Part shown: piece after piece, positions 5,861 to 11,743 of the stretch
Position numbering within the stretch: the first letter of the stretch is position 1
Layout of the letters: every line of letters begins with the position of its first letter
Source of the DNA: Gammaproteobacteria bacterium
GTDB lineage: Bacteria > Pseudomonadota > Gammaproteobacteria > GCA-001735895
Direction: 5' to 3'
Length of the DNA stretch: 11,743 nt
Assembly: GCA_024763185.1 (NCBI GenBank)
Contig: JANTFY010000049.1
Span: 1-11,743 of the forward strand
Notes under the pieces: generated by a model
What the model saw: the letters and a program-made list of their open reading frames with translations, nothing else
What the model was told of the DNA's origin: nothing
The model's database searches: none
Position numbers and translations under genes: made by a program

Positions 5861-7876
5861 ATGAGTATTAAAATTCACCAGCCATTGGCGCTGGTGTTCT
5901 CGTTTTCAATCCTGCTTCTGTTGTTATTGTTTGCAGGAAGAATGAGCGAATTCATGCTGTTTGCCAACTGGGGAGAGGTTCTGCAAAGCGCGCAGTACTT
6001 TGTTGCATTTTTCATCCGCGCATTGCGTTTTGATATTAAATACTTATCAACGCTTTTACTGCTTTTTGCCTGGATTCCGCTTATCGTGTTTGCCCTGTTT
6101 CCTGCTGGCTGGTTCTCGACTTATCTGCGCTGGGCATTCTCCTTACTTCTGGTGTTGACCTGCTATATTGTTTTTATCGATATCGGCTACATGTATTATT
6201 TTCAGAAACCGATCGATGTGTTGATCTTCGGTTTTCTGGAAGATGATACAAATGCCATCATGGCTATAATGCTCAGTAATTATCGTCTGATCGGACTTTT
6301 TATCCTCTTCTGTCTGTTCAGCTATGTGCTGGTCACGTTATTTTTAAGCCTGAGCCGAAACCTTTCGCCGGAAAATACTGTTCAACCGTCCCGCAAAAAA
6401 CAGTTTCTGACATGGTTTTTTTCTTTTTTGCTTCTGGTTGTTCTTGCGCGCGGCTCACTGGATACCTTTCCTTTGCAACGTAAGCATGCCTCGGTCAGCG
6501 ATAATAATTTTTTAAACTCGCTGGTGATGAACAGTCCGTTTAATGTTTACTATGCTTTCTCCGATAAAAAGGTTAACAATCAGGCTGTCTTCAAACAAGA
6601 CCTGTTAAAGCTTAATGACCTGACCAGCCTCAAGCAGCTGGAAGAGAAAGCAGGCTATGATGAAGACCACCTGCGGGTCAAAACACCCGAGAGCGTTCTG
6701 CTGGATCAGCTTAAACCTCATGTTATTGTCGTGCAGATGGAAAGCTGGTCGTCGCAGATTGCGCGAAAAAATTCGCCACGCAATAACGTGCTGGGAGATT
6801 TTGCCCAGCATGCCGCCCAGGATCATTTTTATACGCATTTTTTCTCCAACCAATATGCGACCAATCCCACGATCGAGGGGTTGTTGCTTAATTCACCCAT
6901 TACTCCCCTGTCACAGTCGATAGCCAGTAAAACACACTTCAAACTATCCAACATACTGCCCTTCAAGCGCAAAGGTTATACCACGCAGTTTCTCAGCGGC
7001 GGTTACAGTTCGTGGCGAAATCACAGTCAGTTTTGGCCTGCACAGGGCTTTGATCGATATATCGGTCGTTCCACGATTGAAAGCACCTACCAGGTGGATG
7101 CCAGCGATAACCCATGGGGTGTTTACGAAGAGTATGTTTTCAAATACCTTGAAAAAACACTCGAGGAAGCCGAGAGTGCGGGTGAGTCATTATTCAGTTT
7201 TGTGCTGACGACCAATAATCATCCCCCTGTCCGGTTACCGGATAATGTCAGGATTCCTGAGTTGCAACCTGAAGCCTACGGCTACGCCCCTGACAATAAT
7301 GAAATTCGGCAAATCCTCAGCGGGTATTATTACCAGACAGATCAACTGGGTCGCTTTATCAGTTGGGTCAAGCAAAGTGATTTCAAAAACAGGGTCATTA
7401 TTATGGCGACGGGTGATCATCCACTGAGACACTTTGTAAAAAAACCATCGCTGAAGGACCTGTTCAATATTCATGCCGTGGCGACCTATTTTTATGTGCC
7501 GGAGTCGCTCGATAAGCTGGTCGGGACGCCTGATAATCTTGTTGGGTCACATTATGACCTGTTTCCCACGCTGTTCGAACTGTCTTTATCCAATGCAAGT
7601 TATTATTCGTTTGGGCAATCCTTAATGGAAAAATCAACCGAGAGTGAATATGGCTGGTCAACCGGTGGAAAATTCATTTTTTCCGATGGGGTGGCGGATA
7701 CCCAAACACAGCAATTTTATCGTTGGGAGAATGCAGAAAAGTCGTTGCTAAACCCGCGGCCTTTGCCGCTGGATGCAGCAAAAAAGAAAAGTGTTGAGAA
7801 GGAAAAATACCGTACTATCCTGAAAAAGTACCTGCTTGTTGAGGATTACAAGGCTACTGATAAAAGTGCGAAATAG
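5861..7876 (+). CDS. LtaS-like membrane phosphoglycerol transferase family protein (second copy)
   Basis: 671 residues with about five hydrophobic segments up to residue ~210, then a periplasmic sulfatase-fold domain. Seen: VIVVQMESWSSQ with E294 (metal ligand), NQYATNPTIEGLLL with Thr337 at the nucleophile position, FLSGGYSSWRN, TTNNHPPV with H454, and MATGDHPLRHF with D519-H520. Unlike the first copy, all expected active-site residues are present, so it is the better candidate for a working transferase moving a phosphoglycerol or phosphoethanolamine head group from a phospholipid to an envelope glycan. The two copies share layout but differ around the nucleophile, so they are distant paralogues, not a recent duplication. 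GGAG at 5851-5854 is a good ribosome site six bases before the ATG. The gene follows the phosphodiesterase-fold gene by 17 bp. Its last 23 bases overlap the end of the pbgA-like gene on the other strand. Confidence 0.87.
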   Translation: MSIKIHQPLALVFSFSILLLLLLFAGRMSEFMLFANWGEVLQSAQYFVAFFIRALRFDIKYLSTLLLLFAWIPLIVFALFPAGWFSTYLRWAFSLLLVLTCYIVFIDIGYMYYFQKPIDVLIFGFLEDDTNAIMAIMLSNYRLIGLFILFCLFSYVLVTLFLSLSRNLSPENTVQPSRKKQFLTWFFSFLLLVVLARGSLDTFPLQRKHASVSDNNFLNSLVMNSPFNVYYAFSDKKVNNQAVFKQDLLKLNDLTSLKQLEEKAGYDEDHLRVKTPESVLLDQLKPHVIVVQMESWSSQIARKNSPRNNVLGDFAQHAAQDHFYTHFFSNQYATNPTIEGLLLNSPITPLSQSIASKTHFKLSNILPFKRKGYTTQFLSGGYSSWRNHSQFWPAQGFDRYIGRSTIESTYQVDASDNPWGVYEEYVFKYLEKTLEEAESAGESLFSFVLTTNNHPPVRLPDNVRIPELQPEAYGYAPDNNEIRQILSGYYYQTDQLGRFISWVKQSDFKNRVIIMATGDHPLRHFVKKPSLKDLFNIHAVATYFYVPESLDKLVGTPDNLVGSHYDLFPTLFELSLSNASYYSFGQSLMEKSTESEYGWSTGGKFIFSDGVADTQTQQFYRWENAEKSLLNPRPLPLDAAKKKSVEKEKYRTILKKYLLVEDYKATDKSAK

Positions 7877-9689
7877 CCTGCATCAGTTTAGTGCTGTTTT
7901 GTAAGGCGAATTCACTTTGTTTTAGTTTCTGGTAATCATTAAAAGTGTAGGTTTCAGAAGGTCCAATTTTAGGGAAAACCTGTACCTGTTGTTTATTGAC
8001 GATGGCCTGGCTGTTCCAGTTCTTGACGAGCACAAAATCCCTTTCCCCGGTATCAAACAACGATTGCCCATTACTGTAATCGCTAACCGTATTGCTGCAA
8101 GAAAAAACCGATTTAAGCAGGGTAGGAACCAGGTCCACATGCGATGTCAGCTGAGAATAGGATTTTGCCGGCATACCTGGCCAGTATACCAAGAGCGGGG
8201 TTTGCACCTGGTAGCGCGAAAAATTACTGTTATGGCCCCAGCTGTTGGTTCGTGTTTCGTTGGCTTCCTGCCCATGATCGCCGGTCAGAATAATAATGGT
8301 GTTTTCCATCAGTCCCTGTTGCTGTAATGATTGTAACAGTTCGCCAGTGAGTCGATCGTTAAAGTGTACGGCGTTGCGATAGCGATTCAAAAAAGGCGCG
8401 GGGTCACTGTCATTGTTCAATTTGAGATAATTCAGTTCTTTCAGGGCCGGCTGAAAAATATTGTCTTTTTCAGGACTGACATAGGCATGCGGTGCATCGA
8501 AAAAGACCAGGCTGAAGAAGGGGCGGCTGTTGTTTTGTTGAAAAAAGTCTTTGGCCTGGCGCGTGATTTCGAGTTCCCGACTGATAACATCCTTGCCACG
8601 TGTTTTCTCCGGAATCAGCTCGCGTATGGATGAGAAAACGGTCCTGTCGAATTCGGGGCTGGTCAGGCGCGCATTGGCAAAAAGGCCGAAGGTATAGCCT
8701 TGCTGTTTCAGCTCGTCAATCAACACCGAGCTGCTCTGGGTGTTCAAAGCATCAAACCAGTAATCACCATACAGGCCGCTAAACAGGCCAAAGATACCGA
8801 AGCGGGTCGCATTCCCGCTGCTGATATGGTTCTCAAATTGCTGACTTTTTTGTGCCAGAGCAAACCAGTTTGGCATCACTTCGGGGTTTAACATGTCAAA
8901 TCGCAGTCCATCTGAAATGATGAACAGAATATTTGGCTTGTTGTCGGGCGACTGGCACTGTAATGGTTGTAGCGGGTATTTAAAATGCCCTGAGGCCTGC
9001 ACACGGATATCCGCTCGATTGGAGATTTCCGGTGCCCACCCCTTGCTGCGCAAAAATCTCTTGATCGTGATGGGTTGCGCCAGGGGTATAAAGCGGACCT
9101 GAGACATGATGTCGGTCTTGTACCAGGCATCTGCCCAGGCGTGCAGTGACTGTCCACCCACCTGGATCAGCAGCACGATGAACAATACCGTCCAGCCAGA
9201 AATCCGGTGAGGGCGCCGCAAACGTCGACTCAGCCAGAATTGCAATATGATTTGCAACAGCAATATTCCTGCTATAAACAGGCTGGCAGTGGTAATGTTT
9301 GCCTGGTCCAGCACGAAAATTTCCTGTAGGGCGCCTCCGGTAATCATATTCCAGACCATGCCGTTCAGGTGAAAACGGTACAGCTTGAATACCGCGTAAT
9401 CGACAAAAACCAATACGGTAAAGGCGCTAAAAAAAAGAACGCTTAAGCCAATAACCAGCTTACGGTTTGGGCTGATGACAGTCAGAAAAATCAACGGCAA
9501 GCTGACAATGAAGGCAAAAAACTGAAAGTGTCCAATCTGTTGCAACGCCAAATAGATGGCAGGCAGAAAAGCCGTGGGCAAGGAAGTGCTGGTTATGCCT
9601 TGAATGGATATCAGCGACGCGATCATTCCATTCACAAAAGCGGTCCATAACAGGGTAAAAATGAGTTCTTTTCGGGTCCAGGCCGTCAT
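7854..9689 (-). CDS. pbgA: PbgA/YejM-like inner membrane protein (DUF3413 plus sulfatase-fold domain)
   Basis: About 611 residues (E. coli YejM/PbgA/LapC has 586). The N-terminal ~180 residues form about five membrane segments; the periplasmic part has the sulfatase fold: NILFIISDGLRFDMLNP at about 255-271, NHISSGNATRFGIFGLFSG at 289-307, FFDAPHAYVSP at 398-408, TGDHGQE at 471-477 and WGHNSNFSR at 486-494 (numbered from the GTG noted below). The 'GDHGQE...WGHNSNF' block is characteristic of YejM. In E. coli the protein binds LPS and cardiolipin and tunes LPS synthesis through LapB/FtsH control of LpxC; that role is known for the relative and only inferred here. Asp262, Asp472, His473 and His488 could still bind metal. 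I use the ATG at 9689; a GTG two codons upstream (9695) is equally possible. It follows the heptosyltransferase by 10 bp (4 bp with the GTG), so it is the last gene of the gmhA operon and probably coexpressed with LPS core synthesis. Confidence 0.85.
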   Translation of the reverse strand: MTAWTRKELIFTLLWTAFVNGMIASLISIQGITSTSLPTAFLPAIYLALQQIGHFQFFAFIVSLPLIFLTVISPNRKLVIGLSVLFFSAFTVLVFVDYAVFKLYRFHLNGMVWNMITGGALQEIFVLDQANITTASLFIAGILLLQIILQFWLSRRLRRPHRISGWTVLFIVLLIQVGGQSLHAWADAWYKTDIMSQVRFIPLAQPITIKRFLRSKGWAPEISNRADIRVQASGHFKYPLQPLQCQSPDNKPNILFIISDGLRFDMLNPEVMPNWFALAQKSQQFENHISSGNATRFGIFGLFSGLYGDYWFDALNTQSSSVLIDELKQQGYTFGLFANARLTSPEFDRTVFSSIRELIPEKTRGKDVISRELEITRQAKDFFQQNNSRPFFSLVFFDAPHAYVSPEKDNIFQPALKELNYLKLNNDSDPAPFLNRYRNAVHFNDRLTGELLQSLQQQGLMENTIIILTGDHGQEANETRTNSWGHNSNFSRYQVQTPLLVYWPGMPAKSYSQLTSHVDLVPTLLKSVFSCSNTVSDYSNGQSLFDTGERDFVLVKNWNSQAIVNKQQVQVFPKIGPSETYTFNDYQKLKQSEFALQNSTKLMQAISHFYQ

Positions 9690-9699
9690 GTTCACGTTT

Positions 9700-10755
9700 T
9701 TAGTCTATCAGTTTGTCAAGTTGGTTAATGACCGCATCAAGCGAAATCATTTTCATCACATCCGGGTGTCGGACGCGCTCGCCCCATTTTGCCTGCTCCG
9801 GAGTTTTATGTTTGAACTTCTGCAAGGCTTCGGGGTAAACGTTGATGCTGTTTTGCAGACTTTTATAGGGGCCAGTACGGTGCGGATTGCTGCTGGCATA
9901 AAGTCCGATAACCGGAATATCGGCTACCGTACCCATATGTGCCGGGCCGGTATCAGGCGCAATTAAAAGACGGGCCTGTTCAAGCAAGGCCAATAGTTGC
10001 ATCAGGCTGGTTTTGCCCACCAGGTTGACCGGTGCTTGTCGGCATTGTTGGGTGATACGGTTAGAAAAAGCGACCTCCTCGTGGTCGGGGCCGCCGGTTA
10101 ACAGCACCTGCATCTGCAGTTGAGTCATCAGGTAATCGATAAGCCTGGCGTAACGCGATTCGGGCCAGTTACGCCAATTGTTTTTGCGGGCACTGCTGCA
10201 AGGGTTGATTATGACCGTGGGTTTTCCCGCAATCACATGGCTGGCAAATTGCTGACTGGTTTTATCCGCTTTCAACAACCAGTTCATCTCCCTGTTTTTG
10301 ATGCCCAGTTTTTCCAGAAATTGAAAATACGTTTCCAGTACATGAACCCGGCCAGGGCCTTCGATGTGATCTTTGCAAAACCACTGATGAAAATCCACGG
10401 AGCGGGCTTTATCAAAGCCGATTTTATTTTTCGCTGTTATCAACAGGCTGATCAGGTTGGCGCGTAGCGCCACCTGCATCATCAGCAAGACATCAAATTG
10501 CCTGCCCTTGATTTTTTTTCTAAGTGTGCGGTATTCAGAAATTCCGTTATTTTTATCGAAGACGATAAATTCTATATGGTCGAGTGACTTAACCAACGCG
10601 TATTCTGTTTTACCAATGATCCAGGTGATTTGAGTGTGTGGCCAGGCTTTCTGCAAGGTCGCCACTATGGGCAGCATATGTGTGACATCGCCAATGGCAG
10701 AAAGCCGTAACAGGCAGATCGATGCGGGTGCTTGTGCTAAAGGCAGATGCGACAT
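9700..10755 (-). CDS. opsX: ADP-heptose:LPS heptosyltransferase, OpsX-type (GT9)
   Basis: 351 residues, glycosyltransferase family 9, GT-B fold. In the OpsX branch the enzyme transfers the first L-glycero-D-manno-heptose to Kdo on lipid A at the cytoplasmic face. Seen: LLRLSAIGDVTHMLP at 15-29, with the GD pair (D23) matching the catalytic Asp of WaaC; ITWIIGKTEY at 43-52; LMMQVALRANLIS at 91-103; KIGFDKARS at 111-119; INPCSSARKNNWR at 183-195 (donor-binding region); LLIAPDTGPAHMG at 263-275, the family signature; and GLYASSNPHRTGPY at 284-297. The last two blocks and the overall spacing recall Haemophilus OpsX more than E. coli WaaC or WaaF. The ATG at 10755 is preceded by AGAG five bases upstream and lies six bases after the gmhA stop, so it is the second gene of the operon. 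A later-acting heptosyltransferase of the same family is possible but less likely. Confidence 0.88.
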   Translation of the reverse strand: MSHLPLAQAPASICLLRLSAIGDVTHMLPIVATLQKAWPHTQITWIIGKTEYALVKSLDHIEFIVFDKNNGISEYRTLRKKIKGRQFDVLLMMQVALRANLISLLITAKNKIGFDKARSVDFHQWFCKDHIEGPGRVHVLETYFQFLEKLGIKNREMNWLLKADKTSQQFASHVIAGKPTVIINPCSSARKNNWRNWPESRYARLIDYLMTQLQMQVLLTGGPDHEEVAFSNRITQQCRQAPVNLVGKTSLMQLLALLEQARLLIAPDTGPAHMGTVADIPVIGLYASSNPHRTGPYKSLQNSINVYPEALQKFKHKTPEQAKWGERVRHPDVMKMISLDAVINQLDKLID

Positions 10756-10761
10756 GTGTCT

Positions 10762-11355
10762 CTACAAGCGTGCGAACAGGTTGTTTTCAACGATTTCACA
10801 AAGAATATGACCGATCAGGATATGGCATTCCTGGATACGGGGCGTGGAGTCCGAAGGTACCTGCAGGCAGGTATCCGCGGCCTGTAAAATTTTTCCGCCC
10901 GGTCCGCACAAACCGATACTGTAGATGTCCGCCTGGCGACAGGACTCGATAGCGTTAAGAATATTGGTGGAGTTTCCCGACGTGGATATCCCGATAAAAA
11001 TATCCCCCGCCCGACCATTGGCTTCTATCTCACGCGCAAACACGTCATCAAAACTGTAATCATTTCCGGCAGCAGTCATGACTGAGTAATTGGTTGCCAG
11101 GGCCATGGCCGGAAGGCCTGGTCGCTCAAAATTAAAGCGACATACAAACTCGGCAGCTATGTGCTGGGCATCTGCGGCACTGCCTCCATTCCCTGCTATC
11201 AGCAATCGGTTTCCATTGTTGAACATTTCGATGCAACGATTACTGGCCTCGTTTATTCGCTGTAACAAAGTCTCGTTCTGTAGCAGCTTGGTTTTTAGGT
11301 CGACTGACTGTTGAATGGTCTGCTTTATGAAATCAAGATGTTGTGTTTGCGTCAC
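10762..11355 (-). CDS. gmhA: Sedoheptulose-7-phosphate isomerase (phosphoheptose isomerase)
   Basis: First step of ADP-heptose synthesis: sedoheptulose 7-phosphate to D-glycero-D-manno-heptose 7-phosphate; cytoplasmic SIS-domain enzyme, usually a tetramer. Seen (numbered from the GTG): LLIAGNGGSAADAQHIAAEF at 51-70 with H65 and E69, GISTSGNSTNI at 122-132 (phosphate-binding SIS loop), and TPRIQECHILIGH at 171-183 with Q175 and H183; the four match the zinc ligands H61, E65, Q172 and H180 of E. coli. Length from the GTG at 11355 is 197 residues, close to the family's ~192. The frame stays open up to a TTG at 11418, which would add 21 residues of no known counterpart; the GTG has AGG nine bases upstream and the TTG has no ribosome site, so I prefer the GTG. 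It is the first gene of the gmhA - opsX - pbgA operon behind a strong promoter. Confidence 0.95.
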   Translation of the reverse strand: MTQTQHLDFIKQTIQQSVDLKTKLLQNETLLQRINEASNRCIEMFNNGNRLLIAGNGGSAADAQHIAAEFVCRFNFERPGLPAMALATNYSVMTAAGNDYSFDDVFAREIEANGRAGDIFIGISTSGNSTNILNAIESCRQADIYSIGLCGPGGKILQAADTCLQVPSDSTPRIQECHILIGHILCEIVENNLFARL

Positions 11356-11484
11356 AATAGGAAACCTGGCCCTGAATGCAAATGGATTCGGCGCTACTTT
11401 ACCGGAGTCGAAAAACAAATGGAATTTTAAGCTCGAATTAAATCTCGGTTACAATAATGCGCATTATAAAGATCAACCTGAACC
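11356..11484. promoter_or_regulatory. Divergent gmhA / kdkA control region
   Basis: This 129-bp gap holds the gmhA promoter described separately. For kdkA on the plus strand the best -10 is TACAAT at 11450-11455 with only a weak -35 (TTAAGC, 11427-11432, 3 of 6). Opposed start points near 11456 (gmhA) and 11462 (kdkA) would put the two polymerases almost on top of each other. No hairpin with a U-run was seen. Confidence 0.35.
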
Positions 11485-11491
11485 ATGCCAA
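11463..11491 (-). promoter_or_regulatory. Near-consensus sigma-70 promoter for the gmhA operon
   Basis: Read on the minus strand, TTGGCA (11486-11491, 5 of 6) is followed by a 17-bp spacer and a perfect TATAAT (11463-11468). Transcription should begin near 11456, about 100 bases before the GTG start of gmhA. The -35 box overlaps the ATG of kdkA on the opposite strand, so the two genes compete for the same DNA. Confidence 0.75.
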
Positions 11492-11743
11492 AATCCCGGC
11501 TCATTATTCAACATTGCCAGCAAAACCCGCATCAGTTTCAAACTAAGGAGTTTGATTTTGACCATTGGCAATCCTTGCAGGCCAAGCCCTTGGCCGGGGG
11601 CCGGGGTGCAAGCCAGAAGATTGAAATAGCGCATCAATCGCTGGTGCTGCGTCAATATCGCCGCGGAGGGTTGATGGCGAGACTGTCCAGGGATTTATAC
11701 CTGTGGACAGGGCTGTACCGGTCGCGACCCTGGCGTGAACAAC
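11485..11743 (+). CDS. kdkA: 3-deoxy-D-manno-octulosonic acid kinase, N-terminal part (cut by window end)
   Basis: 86 codons are visible from the ATG at 11485 and the frame is still open at the window edge. KdkA phosphorylates the 4-position of the single Kdo of lipid A-Kdo in bacteria such as Haemophilus, Vibrio and Bordetella; it belongs to the WaaP-like protein-kinase-fold family and acts in the cytoplasm. Seen: EFDFDHWQS at 22-30, AGGRGAS at 37-43 (glycine-rich nucleotide loop), VLRQYRRGGLMARLSRDLYL at about 54-73, and TGLYRSRPWRE at 75-85. The 'LR-x-Y-RRGG' and 'RPWRE' blocks are typical of KdkA. The ribosome site is weak. It is divergent from gmhA, and the -35 box of the gmhA promoter lies on its first codons. 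The full length, and so the catalytic Asp motifs, are outside the window. Confidence 0.9.
   Translation, partial: MPKSRLIIQHCQQNPHQFQTKEFDFDHWQSLQAKPLAGGRGASQKIEIAHQSLVLRQYRRGGLMARLSRDLYLWTGLYRSRPWREQ

Noticed and set aside
7854..9695. PbgA-like gene as a third LtaS-type phosphoglycerol transferase
   Set aside because: The GDHGQE and WGHNSNF blocks and the DUF3413-like membrane part fit YejM/PbgA, and the LtaS-type motifs around the nucleophile are absent.
11356..11418. N-terminal extension of GmhA from a TTG start at 11418
   Set aside because: It adds 21 residues not expected in GmhA, has no ribosome site, and a GTG with a reasonable AGG site gives the family length.
11315..11629. 104-codon open frame on the plus strand at the right end
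   Set aside because: It runs antisense over the gmhA start and then out of frame over kdkA, whose own frame has clear Kdo-kinase motifs.

Overview
The window reads as a chromosomal lipopolysaccharide (LPS) core locus of a gammaproteobacterium. The reasons are the mix of LPS core enzymes (HldE, GmhA, an OpsX-type first heptosyltransferase, Kdo kinase KdkA and the tail of an O-antigen-ligase-like protein), a PbgA/YejM-type inner membrane protein, and two-promoter, tightly packed operons of moderate GC. The single OpsX-type heptosyltransferase together with a Kdo kinase recalls the phosphorylated-Kdo inner core known from Haemophilus and Vibrio. I cannot name the genus.

Layout from left to right. 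(1) 1-215, plus strand: C-terminal end of an O-antigen-ligase-like membrane protein. (2) 200-1237, minus strand: a CDP-glycerol glycerophosphotransferase-like protein that converges on gene 1 with a 16-bp overlap. (3) 1238-1402: a divergent control region with candidate promoters both ways and a perfect 17-bp dyad next to the hldE -10 box. (4) 1403-7876, plus strand: hldE, an LtaS-like phosphoglycerol-transferase protein, a short non-coding mobile element (about 190 bp, perfect terminal inverted repeats), a glycerophosphodiesterase-like membrane protein, and a second LtaS-like protein. (5) 7854-11355, minus strand: the operon gmhA - opsX-like - pbgA-like, whose last gene overlaps the second LtaS-like gene tail to tail by 23 bp. 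(6) 11356-11484: a divergent control region with a near-consensus sigma-70 promoter for gmhA. (7) 11485 to the end, plus strand: start of kdkA.

How the genes fit together. GmhA and HldE supply the early steps of ADP-heptose synthesis, the OpsX-like enzyme adds the first heptose, KdkA phosphorylates Kdo, and the ligase-like protein would act last on the periplasmic side. Set between these are four proteins whose families handle glycerol phosphate or phosphoglycerol: one cytoplasmic CDP-glycerol-type transferase, two membrane LtaS/OpgB-type enzymes and one glycerophosphodiesterase-fold protein. My inference is that the locus makes and trims a phosphoglycerol (or similar phosphodiester) decoration on LPS or on a related envelope glycan. 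The third sulfatase-fold membrane protein, PbgA-like, is more likely a controller of LPS amount or a lipid-binding protein than an enzyme of that pathway. No CRISPR array, tRNA, rRNA or intact transposase gene was seen.
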